Made by a program: the position numbers and the translations under genes. Below, piece after piece: positions 20,325 through 33,459 of a stretch of 64,000 nt of DNA; the stretch's first letter is position 1; every line of letters begins with the position of its first letter. The stretch spans positions 82,510,060 to 82,574,059 of the forward strand of contig OY740767.1 in the NCBI GenBank assembly GCA_963513935.1, written 5' to 3'. This DNA comes from Aphrophora alni. Its lineage: Eukaryota > Arthropoda > Insecta > Hemiptera > Aphrophoridae. The notes beneath the pieces are model-generated. The model had not been told where the DNA came from. It saw nothing but the letters and a program-made list of their open reading frames with translations, and made no database searches.

Positions 20325-20900
20325 TGTTTAGTTTTTCAAGGGTGTCCAAATCCCTATCTGCCTTTATCCTCTATGTGAAGAATTTCAAGGTTGGTATTAT
20401 GTCGTTTTAAGTGTGGTTGGAAGACACCAAATGCTCTTGATAATGACTTCAGGGCATCAATATGTTCTTTGAGCGTGTTTTGAATAATCGGCCAGTTTTT
20501 CCTATGTATACACGTTCGCAACTTAAGGAAGGCATCTTATATACCCCACACTTCTCTAAGTCGGGTTGTTTGTTTGGACTTTAGGTTTGGAGATGTCGAA
20601 TAAGGTTATTGGTGTTCTCCTGTAAGTTAATTGTACTTTCCCCCTGTTGTTTAAAGGCAAAAACCCTTTCGGTCATCATCGCTTTATAAAAAAGAGAATA
20701 AACGAACATGTAATAAGGATCTCTAGTCCTCGAATACTCTAATAGTGTCAGGATCGGAAGAGAACAAGAGTTACTCAAAAGAAACCTGATAGGAAAGGGA
20801 TCTAATCTAAAACTAAATGAAAAAAAACGCTATCCATGTAGGATCCTGAGGTTCGCCACACTATGAGTGAGGCCTTGAGGTTATGTTAATTGGACTATGT
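20325..20900 (-). pseudogene. Penelope-like element remnant with GIY-YIG endonuclease
   Basis: On the minus strand, NLIRHLQT and KCGVYKMPSLSCERVYIGK (20556-20490 region), TGRLFKTRSK, then after a frame change EHIDALKSLSRAFGVF, LKRHNTNLEILHIEDKG and DTLEKLN. GVYKM...VYIGKTGR is the GIY-YIG signature, and the spacing to the H-N-x-x-ILHIE-x-KG and LEKL blocks is that of the C-terminal endonuclease of Penelope-like retroelements, which nicks target DNA. A frame change inside the domain and stops after it show it is dead. The upstream stretch 20640-20900 recurs at 27236-27480. No reverse transcriptase was recognised. Confidence 0.6.
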
Positions 20901-23900
20901 TCTCTAAATATTTTATATATTTTGTGAAACTGGGCAAGGCAAACATATTTAATTGTAAATTATGTAATGACACAGTAAAGCCTTCAAAGTCAAAGAAATG
21001 ATTGTATTTAGCCAGTTTAGAAAGTTTATAAGAATAAAGAAAGACAAAGACATTTTTACAACGGTTGATTGTTGTGAAACTGGTTCTCTTAATAGATACC
21101 TACGTTGTCAGATTATCAAAATTAAATTACGAATTTTAAAATTTAATGACCATTGTTCCACGAAGTTGGCGTTAATATCTTCAGTCGAGAACTATCGATA
21201 GTTGGAATTGTTTCGTCTTTCAATTAAAATTAACCTTGACTGAATATCAAAATACGAGAGTCATGGTTAATCAATTAGAGAAGACACTTCCATGGTTCAT
21301 TTTAAACGTATTCTGCTCATGCTCTTATAAGTATATCATGTTCTTAGTAATATAAATAAATTTATACGGTGACACCTACAAGTGTATTAATATCAATATT
21401 ACTTTCCCACAAATACGTAATATAAAGAAACTTATGTTTTTAGTTTCATCAAAATAGCCGTTTTCAATAGATGCATTGATATGTTAAAGTTGTTCTTTTT
21501 AGTGCTAGGACCTAAAAATAACCAGCTGAGGTCGAGGTCATCAGCTGTTACTTCGTTTATACGAATTAATTAACGTTTGTCATGAATTTATAACAACAAC
21601 CGATACTCTCGATTGTAAATAACCGTTAAAACAGCTGTTACCATCGTTGTAGTTAGGGTACCACTAACACAAACTAAACAATAATAGCTGCAAACTTGTA
21701 CAACTTATGCACACTTTTGAAGGTGAATAGGTTATATATAACATTCTAGTTTTTGTGAAATTGTTTTCTTATATTGTTTGCAGTATAACAAAAAATATAG
21801 TTCATCACTAGGAGCAAAATAAGGTTTTCGATTCTCGCTCATTTCCCTTAAACTTGAGCTTCTATTTAAAGGTTCTGAACCCAAACATTTTTTGAATTAA
21901 TTTCCTTCTGTCTACCTGTCTAAGCACAAACCGTATTTTTTTATATACCGTGTATATGAGCATATTTTCTTAATAGACTAACCCAAAACTATTTTACTTT
22001 TTGTATAACTTCGAGATAGTTAGGCTATCATAAAAACCTTGGAGTATTCATACATTTTAAAAATTTCGTTCAAGAATTATCGCTTTATCGTGAATATAAT
22101 GCTGTTTTTAACTTAAAAGTATTTTAAATCAACAGCAACTGTTTTGTACAATTTGATGGGAAACACAGCACTTAAAAAAAAAAAATTAAACTCTCAATAA
22201 TTGTAAAAATACAAAAATTAACAATTTTTGCTGTAGGGTCCATGGTTTATTTACACATTTTGACTGATAGTTCTCTACTCCGAACTTTCAGGTTGACATT
22301 GACTAAAATCAATTCCACTCTATTCGAGAATAAGGCAGAATTATTCGGTCGAATATTTGCTAGAATGTTTGCCTACAACTAGTCTTGTCTGTTAAATTAA
22401 ACCTAAATTCCTGTGGTTCTGTGGTGTTCACCTTCTGTGGACCCCAGACAATACTCACGAATGCAGGAAATGTTGTTCCCTAAATACTTGGCAAAACACT
22501 CACCCATACCCATATAACAATCCTCTCGGGATCTAACAGTTCCATAGTTCACTTAGAACTAGTTACTAACGGCAAACAAACATAGACCTAATGTAGTACT
22601 ATTGATGTCTAAATTACAACTGAGATGTCGTACACTGTACCAATGCAGTTGGGTAAAGATCAACTAATGATAAAGCCTGGAAAAGTCAAAATAGTGGTTT
22701 AGACGATCTAGATTAAAATTTAAACCACATTACTAAATTTGAATCGTATTACTGAAATAAATATGTACGATATTAAGCCGAAATAAATGCGAATATTTAT
22801 AATACAACTTTTAAAGTATAATATAACTTTTACACTATTAATTATAGAGAGCCAAACTTAACGTCTGTTGGCGTATTCTTAACAAGAGAATCAGAATATT
22901 AAATAATTAACATATCTCAACATTTGAAACTTTCAGTAAAACATTATTTTATATATTATTTGAAAACTCTGAATTTTGGAAAACACTTTTGTCACACCCT
23001 GAAGATAGCTTAGAGACCTTTTAAATGACTGATCGCTCGAATTTTAATATTGAATAGAATCTGTTCCGATACTTTTATGTCACAGCCTGTGTAGTCTGTA
23101 TTTGGTGTGTGTGTGTGTGTGTGTGTGTTCGAATATTTTAAAATTGACCCAAATCATATTAAATTTTCATAAATTGTAATGTTTCATAACCCACATCATT
23201 TACCAAGCTGTGTGTAAAGAAAATCACTGTTTGAAAGTAAAGTATAAAAAAACCAAAATGGTTAAATTATTATTCTTTTTTAGATATCTTCCGAATCTCC
23301 ATTTTGTTTTGTAAAAGGGCGACTATTAAAATTTGATTGGTTCTTAAGAGACTAGCGACATTTTCAACAAAATGGTTAAAGCCGAATTAAAAACAAGTAG
23401 AAGATTTTAAATTTTGGTCTGATGGCTGTTACATTACACTCATAATTTGAGTTACAAAAACAAGACTCAAAAAACCCACATATATATAGTAAATATGTTT
23501 CAATATAACAGAATCGATCAATTTTTGATCATAGATGACGGCATGACATAATTTCAAAAAACATAAATTTTTGGGCTCAAAAAACTGGCATTTTAGAGTC
23601 AAGGTAACTTTTTTCTAATCTATTCATTTAATAAATCGTTAATCATTTGGTTATACTTTTTAACTTGAATAGACTAGATTTAAACTTCAATAAATAAATT
23701 CATTGAATAACCAGAGTGAAATTTGCATGGTCACCAAATTTCTTTACAATTTTCGTTATATCAATTCCAAATTTACTCCTTATTAAATTAGTGTGTAAAT
23801 ACTAGATTTTAAAGTTTTATTATTTTGGCAGCCATACTGAATCCGCAATCTTGAAACTAAAACGCTAATTTTGAATACAAATTCATAATAGTAAATAATA

Positions 23901-26900
23901 ATTAATGCTAATTAATAATAATGGTTCATAATAGTAAATTAAATTGCTGTACTGAGAAGAATTGTTTACATTGATTTTCAACGTATTTTTTGGTTAAAAA
24001 AAAAATTGTTTAGGTTTAACAGAACTTACTAAGACCGAAATAATTTGTATCAAATACGCAATAATTGTATTTATCTAAGATAGTATTATACACTATGGAT
24101 AAAATTTTCATTTATCTAGGTTATATTACATTCGGGTCTTTGTTGAATGTTTATCGATATATTGAATCCGACATTTTGAAAGTAAAAAATTCAAAATTTA
24201 AAGGGGTTAATGACATATTATTATACATGACATACTACATGAAACATTTAAAATTTGTCCATATATCATATTGACTTAAAGTTGTTCTCTCTTAGTACAG
24301 TTTAAAGAGTTTAAACACTTTTTTCATATTATTTTAAAACCTATAAGTACAATAAAAATCTGGTTTTATCAATGTCGTCAGCATCAAACGGTGATGTAAT
24401 TTAATGTATCATAGGGCCCTGTTTGGATTTACAATATTCATTTAATTTTGAAATTAGCTAATATTACATATTTGAGTACACTTTCAAAATTTTTCAATCT
24501 GAATAGTTGTACATAAACTCTCATTTGTCTATTATTTTAAAAACAAACTATAAAACTGGTTTACTTCTTTATTCTTAGCTTGAACGGCAATGTAATATAG
24601 TGAGTAGCAACACTTCCAAAATATCAACTAGATACCCACTAACAAACTTAATACATTTGCTTCGACGACATGTTAACAGTTTTAAATTTAGTTTGGCTTT
24701 AATGAGCTATTTAAAATAATTTTAAAGTGTTCTGGTTTAATTGCTGGAAATAAGTTTAGCATATAACGATTTTTGCATAAAAATGAATTTTTGGCTGAAA
24801 TGCAAAATTTAATTTGTTAATTGATGAAATTTGTTAATACATGCGTCGATTTTTTTAAATTTCGGGAAAGGTAAAATTCATAATCATGAGCTGTAATGTA
24901 AGTAATATATTTTCAATAAATAATTTACTAAAACATGAAGCTAGTAATGATCGTTACATAATTATCGTTAACTTGTTCAATAAATACAAATTCACTTCTC
25001 TTAGGAATTATTATTTAAAAAAAAACCTTTTTCAATGAGCACCAAGGGACCTAAGAACACTTTCCACTGGTTTCGCGGATTCGTAGATACATAAATGAGT
25101 GGTATTTACCTTGTACAGTATGTACACACATTAGAGTTAGATTGGAATTGATGTAACCATTGATTTTACAATGATGTAGAAAAAGTAAATGAAGGGGGAA
25201 GTCAGTCCGTATAAAAATGGGGTTATGTGTATTATTTATAAATTAATGCTCAATATTGTTGGACGTGGTTGGGTGATGTTTCATTTTATGTTAGGAACCT
25301 AGAGAAACTAAACGTAGACCTACTAGTACAATAAATGTCTAACGTTACGTTACACGGTCCAATTCTGTTGGATGGCAGTAATAGTATAATCTATGTATCG
25401 GGGAAAATATTAGTTTTTTCAAGTGTCTAATAGAAAAATTAAATTAAATAACTTTCCTAAATCTTGAAGAGAATTTCAATATAACTCCACTTCTATCACT
25501 TGTGTCACCAACAAGGTTGACAGGAATAGCAGTGCTTCATTTTTCAAATAGCTTCTATTCTCTAAACTCATGTCAGTAACGATGAATTTATATTTGTCAA
25601 TCGAATTTGTATATAGTTAACTATTACCATCAAAAGAATAATGGTATCCAATGGTATGTCTAATGGAAGACATTGGTGTCCATTTAGTGGCATGATCAGT
25701 AAATTTCATACCTGATGTTACAGGTATGTTTTAACATACAATATGGTCAACTTGAAACTATTTGTTACATAATATAATTTGATCTGTTTATTACAAAACT
25801 TCTGTATGTGTTAAAAGTTTTCACTTTCCCACCACATGGATGAAGGACTATTTTAATTGGAATCTAGGTTTTTAATTTTTGTTTTATGTATGCCGGCTAT
25901 TTCAATCGAAATGCTACAAATTTAAAAGAGGTATTTATGGGCTTAACAGAGATCTGAAATAAAATATTTAATAACAAGAAAAATGATACTTTTAATACTA
26001 TTAAAATAATTATAAAAAAACAATAAATTACTAAGATATTTACACCTGTTTAAAAGAAATGTTACAAGTTATAGAGGATTAATTGTCATACGTTGGAAAT
26101 AGTTTGTTATTAAAATCGATTAAAATGATTATTTCTTTCATGAATTGTGTCAAAAGTTGTAATATATAGTTCCTTAATTTAAAGTCTTTCAGATACTTAA
26201 TTTCCTAGTTATGACAAAATCTAAAGAAACATTAAGAGAACTAGCCTTCATTAAGAATCAGTTTATCAAATGAAGATAAATCAACAGATATGCAGACTGT
26301 ATTCAAAACACATCACAATATTTCATACGTCTGATCAGTTGTCTTGATGAGATTTTTCTCCTTCCTTAAAATGAAAGAAAAAAGAAAAATCACTTAAAAC
26401 TGTGCACACTAGCAAGATACAACAATTAGGTTTCCTTATTTTCTCAGGAAAATAACTATGATACAGTTGCATAGGCTTATAGTGTGATACATTATTGTGG
26501 GACTGTTCTTTGTGTTTTGGATTAATTTTATTGTGATATTTTGATTGGACTACGATTTTAGTATGATATATAGATCTTAGATTATATACATATTTATGAA
26601 AGATATGACTAAAATAATAAAAATGAAAACATATTGTGATTTTGATTACTTAACCTAAATGGTAGTTTGTTTTATTTAAACTGAACTTAAAAAATAATTA
26701 TATACAATATTTATTTTTTTTTAAGATTTAAATATTATACCAATGTGAATCTATGGATGATGGTGCATGATAAATTATTTCAAGTGGCAAATCAGTAGCA
26801 TAAATTTTGTATTGTTAAATAATTACCTGTAAATAAGACTATACAATTCGAATTATTTAAATTTCTTTACCTTCTCATTTTATTTTATTATTTTGTCTTC

Positions 26901-26912
26901 CAAATCTATGTC

Positions 26913-26913
<1 letters not shown>
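20901..26913. other. Long AT-rich stretch with no recognised gene
   Basis: About 6 kb in which no coding frame above background was supported. It includes a GT microsatellite at 23105-23128, three CAGCTG boxes between 21521 and 21640, and two similar motifs 324 bases apart (from 23834 and 24158, both about TACTGAATCCG followed by TTGAAA). These may be parts of an old repeat. Confidence 0.5.
23105..23128. repeat. (GT)n microsatellite
   Basis: Twelve uninterrupted GT units. Confidence 0.9.

Positions 26914-26960
<47 letters not shown>
26914..26960. repeat. Poly(T) run of 47 bases
   Basis: Uninterrupted T run followed by CAGAACCCCC. It could be the poly(A) tail of a minus-strand retrocopy ending at 26961, but no recognisable gene or SINE body was seen to its right. 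Length may be affected by assembly. Confidence 0.9.
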
Positions 26961-27235
26961 CAGAACCCCCTTATTATTGCATAACTGAATAAATAAAACC
27001 AACTATATTTAGTAGCTGAAATTTCAGTAAATTTTCCAGGTAAGTTTAGTTTTGCTATTACAGTAGTATGATATGTTTTTACTGAGAAATAAAAATTTCA
27101 AATCAACAGGCGGTTTACAAAGATTTTGTGGAAGTTTCATGACCTGCAGTGACACCTAGATTGAGGTCGTCCATTAAAATAAAAACATATTCTTTCATAT
27201 CAAGTAATCAGTTACGTGTCTAGTATTTTATCTCC

Positions 27236-27480
27236 TTGTTTTTTTAAAGGTGAAACAATTATTGGTCATCATTGCCTTATAAATAAAAGGACATAAAATA
27301 AAAACTCCTAGTCTTCCAAATACTCTAATAGCGTCAGGGTTGAAAAATAACAAGAGTTGGCCAAGAGAGACCTGATGGTAAAAATGAAAGTGAGATTAAA
27401 ACCTAAGACTACAAGAAAAAAAGGTGTTTAAACCAGCTCGAGTCACAAGTGAGCCCCTGAGGGCGTGCCGAGTTTTATTA
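27236..27480 (-). repeat. Second copy of the Penelope-associated stretch
   Basis: It matches 20640-20900 in the same orientation: GGTCATCAT, CTTATAAA, TCCTAGTC, AATACTCTAATAG, GTCAGG, AACAAGAGTT, GACCTGATGG-like and AGTGAG...CCTGAGG landmarks occur in the same order. The GIY-YIG part is absent here. Confidence 0.55.
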
Positions 27481-27507
27481 GGTCTTTGACATTTTTGTTT
27501 TGTTTCT

Positions 27508-28075
27508 GTAAGTAATTAAATTAGTTGTTCTATGAACAGTAGGCCTCTTATTTTAGAAGTTTTAATATATTTAGTACATCCAATGTGGAATAGCGTCTGA
27601 CATCGAACACAATATTCACACCCCAAGGGTAAATAATAGCATAATTACCGGCCAATAAACAAGTAAAACAATACACAAGTAAAACAATACACAAGTAACA
27701 CACAAAACACCATTCACAGGAAGAAACAATAAATCTACTATGGATTCCTTGTTCTTTGTATTATGATTGTGATTTACCATTCAGTGGATCTCAGTGGCAG
27801 TAAACATTATTGTTGTACTTATATAGCCTACCCTGGAAAGCAATCGGTCTAAATAACCCCCCCCACCACTGGTGGGCCTTGATTTCTGGTGTTCCATTTC
27901 GTTGAGAGTGTAAATAAACCGAGTATATTTTACTCAAACTCACATCGATACTTCGTCAAAGTTAAGCTAAATTTTAGAGCAAATCTCAGATAACGAAACA
28001 GTGCCGCTGTTATGGAAATAATAATTTATTTTATGTTTTTGTAATCATATAAAACTCGAAAATGCCTTAATTCAC
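27508..28075 (+). repeat. Dispersed repeat A, copy 2
   Basis: Same family as 18425-18950. This copy has extra internal material, including a small tandem of AAGTAAAACAATACAC (about 27660-27700). Confidence 0.5.
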
Positions 28076-31000
28076 ATATTAATGTAATAATTCATTAATG
28101 AACTAGAAAAAAAAAGTATTTAAAAGCATTTTTATAATTTTTGGTTCTGGTAAAAATTTTGAGCTAGAACGTTTTAAAAATAGTTAAAATTTTGTGTTTT
28201 ATTTGCAGTTGTTTGCACGATTTCTCATTATGTCCAGTTCAGGTGTTTCATACTTCGGAGCGCATGTTATATTAATTTTTGGAAGGCCTGCGTCCAAACT
28301 TTGAAACCGTGTATCAACTGTTTTCCATAGCAAGTTTGAAACTGAAAAAACATTGTACTTTATTCCTAAATATCAAAATAATTGATATTCGTTTTGGGCG
28401 TAAGTGGTTAACAAACATACAGACCAAATTCCAAATGGTCAAGTTAAAATAGAAACAAGTTTAGCTCGGTTAATCATATTTAATTTTTTTTAAAGTAATA
28501 AATAATATAACTATATCATTTTGAAGATAGTAGTTCACTTTATAATACTTGTAAGCAGAGATTAAGTTTGCATTTTGTTTCGATTTAAATAAGGAAACAA
28601 CAGTTTATAACCCGGTTTTTGCAGTTGTTACATTACCACGGTAATTGTTAACTTTATTCAAATTCTATTCTAAAATATAAGGCATGTTTTTCTCCTCAAC
28701 ATTATATCAGTATTTATTTCTAAAACTAGTGGATTACTTTCAGTATCTCAATACCCACGTTATTTGAAGTGACACGAAACCCAGTCTAATTTTATTCTGT
28801 TTTTTCCTGGTTAGTTACTTACGAAACTGTTTCAAGCTATAGAATTCCTGTTTTTGATTCAATGTTTTTATCTCAGATATCCTTGTATTTGTAACGCATT
28901 TTTAAAGCCTTCCGATGCAGTTCGTGGGACGAACAACTTAAGAGAGCAAAATGTGAAATCCATGTTTTATTTTTATTGACCAAACAGGTCTTTCCTTTTA
29001 TTAACATTCATTTAAGTAATCGGTACAGTTACTTTCAACAAAACATTGCAAAATTTTGCATTAACTTTTTAAATAATTAAGTACTTTTGCATGATTCATC
29101 TTATGCTTCCACTTTTAAATTGTTTTAATAAATTTCACTTTTTTAGCACATTTCCTCAAATTCAGCTAATATATTAAAACATCATTGCAATGAGTTGTTT
29201 AGTTTGAATTAAACTAGGCAAAAAAACTAAAAATGGGAATAAATCGGGCGATTTTTTAAGTCAGTAAACTTTTTAGATGATAAAATAAATTTTTTTAAAT
29301 AATTTTCAAAATATTTTAGACACGGCTAGTTGTAAGTTCTACTGTAGGCGCTTTCTTGTTCTCGGTTACAGGGAGTTGTGGACATTTACAGTTTTGAAAT
29401 AAAACTTGGTATTTTTTAAAAACATCTCTAAAAACTATTGATATTTGGATACCCGGATCTTATTATGTACGGTATCACCAATCTCTTCATTCGGTGGTGT
29501 AGTGTTTTGTATTCGAATCCTAAAAACTGTTCGTTGGAACAATATTTATTTATTTTTTAATACACTCTATGCTCCACAGAAAAAAAACAGCTAAAACGAC
29601 TTTCAACAGATTTTTAATATTCTGTTCCTTAAATAAAAAAATACTTGATTTTCTATCTTCAGTGTAAACACTGATTTTTATATTTTAATATGTTGTTTGT
29701 TAAAAATTAACACTTTTAAATGCATTTTTATAATTAAACTTTTTTTTAAAGCATACACTAAAATGGGTTTAAATAAGAGTATATATGTTTTCCATTGTAT
29801 AGTATGTTAATATTCTGTAAATTATGCCCAACATAAAACATTTTAATTGTTTTTTTAATTACACATCTGTTTTATTTGGTTATGGTTTGTGTATATTCTA
29901 TTTATATGTACGAGTAATTTAATATCATAAATACAATAATTGCTGCAACCAATGTTTTAAACATGTCAATTTTTAGAATTTGTTACTTTTAACGAATTTC
30001 TCGAAATTTAGTTTATACTGTAGATAGGTCAATACAACAATGATCATTTAAGAAAATGGAAGATTATTTTGAGGTCCACAGAACATGAAAATAGTAGTTA
30101 AATGATGTTTGACAACAAGATATCATTCATAATAGTTGTTTCATTTAAAATAATTCGGTACAAAAATCAATCATGTTCGTAGGTCTTACTTCAGTCAATG
30201 GTAGCAAAATCAGTAGAAAAACAATTTTAGGAGTAAAAATTATTGGAATGTTATGTGAAGAAAATGTGACAGAAATTACATCAGTTCAAGAAGTAAAACA
30301 TTTTAATTTATACGAGTAAGGTAGGCAGCCTAAGTTAAGTGTATAACATGTCTCAATATAGCCGTATAATATAATAACAATATAACCAAACCGTATAATC
30401 ACTTTCACTAACCTATTCCGTCATTGTTTAACGGCTTCTGAAATTAAACGCTGATTCATGAAGCAGTTCAAGAACAATGTTAATGTTAAGGTTTAACAGT
30501 TGGTACTACTGGTCAACGGTGCTTCAGGCGTTCGGGATCTTATTCCCTTAAAACCTCATTTTTAATATATTCTTGGAGATTATCTTTTAAAATTCAGTTT
30601 TACAAATGTCAGCTATTTTCCTTTAAGCCAGTGAACTTAACGATAAATATATTAATTACGTGTCACAAATCAAATGAACAGTTATGATTAAAAAGAAAAT
30701 TGCTAAATCCAAGTTGGAGGCTAAAACTTTTAAACATCATAAAACGTAATACGAGAGATCAGGTATAAACTTTATTTTGTCTCAAATCGATATGACAAAA
30801 TCAAAAAATTGTGCAACACGTTGGGGGTACGACACTTTTTAGTCACCAGTAATTTTTTAATTTTATTGTGGGTTTGATGAAGGAAAAAAGTTCAAGATTA
30901 TTTTATTGACGAAAATGTTTTGAAATAAATAAAAATTAATGAGTAGTAGCTCTCAGAACTTTGAAAATGAACAACGTATAGGTTAAATAACATAGGTTAT

Positions 31001-32918
31001 TAGCTACAATTTTGAAGATTAATAAGGCTCCTTATTATTTTGTGAAATTAGACTCCTTATGATTCATTTTGAAATGTGTTTTTTGAAAATTCTTGATCAT
31101 GTTATAATTACTTTGAATATTTACTACTTTTTACAACACAACCTAATTATTTATTTGAAAAGTGAAACAAATATAACCGCCCACAGATGTAGCATAAACT
31201 GATAGCAGGAATTAGTAAAAAATAATAATAACTTGTGATTATGAAATATTTTTTAAAATATTGAATAAAGGGTAAAAATTCCCAGGTATATACTTTTACT
31301 AAAATATGTTTGGTTAAAAAGTAAGATAATATAGAACACCAAATCCTGTTATTGGAAACCAGATTTAATACAATTGTACAGGAGGATAAAGAATAAAACA
31401 AAAATGAAAATTAGTGTTAATTACAGAGAACAATACGCTGCAATATGATACAAGATTGTTTTGACTGGATCTGCATCATCTTTCTGAAGGGTCATTAGCC
31501 ATATGAATTCTCATAAATATCTATGAAGGCTTGGAATGATTTCCATGATGGTATCGGGAAGATGATTAATCGACACCCTACATCCTTTCCACAATATTAG
31601 TATAAGTCCCACTTACTTTGCAGGATGTTACATACAAGCGTGTTCGCATTAGGAGGTTGAAAACTCATCGGCCGGACGCATGACTTTATCATCGAGTTAC
31701 AGCTCCAGTTATACAAAGTAAAGATAGCACCATACAATTTCCTATATATTCTGTTTAGTAGAATTCATTGTGATATTTTTTTTCTATATTTTCTATCTCC
31801 ACAATACTGTTATTTAATTAAATGTATTTCTAAAATTGTTTAACAATATAATGGTGTAAAATTACAAACATTTAGTATTCATACATTCCTAATTTTTAAC
31901 TAAGTGAAGTATACTAATTTATTTAATACCTTCGATAGTTATATGCTCTAAGTTTAAGCAATAAAACGTTCTAGTGAGTATAAATCTTCTAAAAATAGAA
32001 AATAGAAAATCAATGAGAAATTAAATCAAACAATCTAAGGTAATAAAAAATAGTTCATTATAGATTACAGTAAACTATAAATGAGACTAAATATTATTTT
32101 GTGAGGGTTTTTAAATTAAAAATACGCCACATTTTCGTACCAATATTTATTTTTCAAAATGCACTTGTACAAGAAGTTTTAAAGTAATTTTTAGGACAAC
32201 TTAAAAAAAATACTGTGGACTTTAGAAGAAAATTGATGTGAATGTATTTTAATTTAAATTACTTCTTAGTTTAAAAACTACTACATACAAAAGTCAATTC
32301 ATAGTTTTTTTAAATGACATTGAGTTTTCTTCCATTTTCTTTTATCGGTATCTGTCCTAGAAAAATGTTTTCATTTAACAATCGAAACCTGATGTAAGTT
32401 CGAACAAGAATTAATTATATAATGACTCTATCAGGGATATCAATTTCTGAAATGTTTGTGCTAGCCATCATTTTCAATTAATCCGTTACTCTTCCAAAAA
32501 GTATTGGTCGCCATGAACCCGAAGGAAACACTCTTCAACAATTTGAGAGCAGCTAAAATCCTTGGTGCTCGTAAGCCACTTTTAGACATTGTTTCAATCC
32601 ATGACAATTCCGATGTATTACTTTCAGGCATAGACTTATTTTTGATACCTAAATGTGGTTACTTCTCCTGCAATTTGAACGTAACATAACCTACAACATA
32701 CAGGAGACTTCCCTACTGCGTAATGTCTGTTCCCTTGCTATTTTCTAAAATTGTTTAAATAAAATCTTTTAATTGTTCGTCTTTTGTATAGTCACATCTC
32801 GTACTGCCATTTATTTTATCGTACTGGCCTAGTACTTCAGCTTGATTAAGTCCTGATTAAGTTGGTAGTAAGTAAATATTTGCAATTGTATGATTTTATT
32901 AAATAGTCATACACTATA
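28076..32918. other. Long AT-rich stretch with no recognised gene
   Basis: Nothing supported on either strand. A slightly GC-richer patch at about 31430-31740 was translated in both directions without a recognisable product. A 61-codon frame at 32504-32689 has no family resemblance. Confidence 0.45.
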
Positions 32919-33459
32919 GAAGGAAATTCCCCAAAACCGTGTTTCGTGTTTAGAAATAAAACACTAACAACACAAAGACTGTATAGTTATGTTTATTCTC
33001 CCTTGTGGACATTTCAATAGCACTGCTATCATCTTCAGAGTTACAATGGTTTCCCGGTTAACAGAGCTAAATCTTTTCCAAATTGTATGTCAAGTATCAG
33101 TACTCTCGTACACAGAGTGTCCTTGAATTTGCTAAGGAAAAATGGAGAACGTTAGAAATAAAAAAAGTCCACAGTAAGTTAAGTAGATTAGAACTAAATT
33201 TATACAAATTATAATAAATTAAATAGAAATTGTGATCCTAATGAATGGGATGATTTTAATAGGATAAGTTATGTTATCAACTTTCATAAAAATGAACTTA
33301 AAGTTAAGAAACTGAATAAATTTTTTTGAATCTTACCAAACACTTTAGTGAAAAGTTATAATTTAGATGTAATAAAAAGAAATCATATCTAGAATAAACA
33401 TAACTTTATAGTCTTTGTGTTGTTAGTGTTTTATTGTGGTTTTGGAGAATTTTCTTTCA
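32919..33459. mobile_element. Inverted-repeat element with a hammerhead-like motif
   Basis: Arms 32919-32999 and 33390-33459 are inverted imperfect copies sharing ATAAAACACTAACAACACAA and GTTATGTTTATTCT. A hammerhead-like core lies just inside the left arm on the minus strand. The interior plus strand has a short readable stretch (CDPNEWDDFNRISYVINFHK) that I cannot place with confidence. The design resembles the 16989-17437 palindrome and suggests Penelope-like ends. Confidence 0.55.
33008..33038 (-). ncRNA. Hammerhead-like motif
   Basis: Minus strand order: CTGAAGA, then an ATAGC-AGT-GCTAT stem-loop in the stem II position, GAAA, then TGTC ending in the U-H step. Stem III would be one A-U and one wobble pair, and stem I is not clear, so this may be a decayed or dimer-only form. 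Confidence 0.35.

Noticed and set aside
29490..29530. tRNA-like TTCGAATCC T-arm string
   Set aside because: No cloverleaf could be folded around it.
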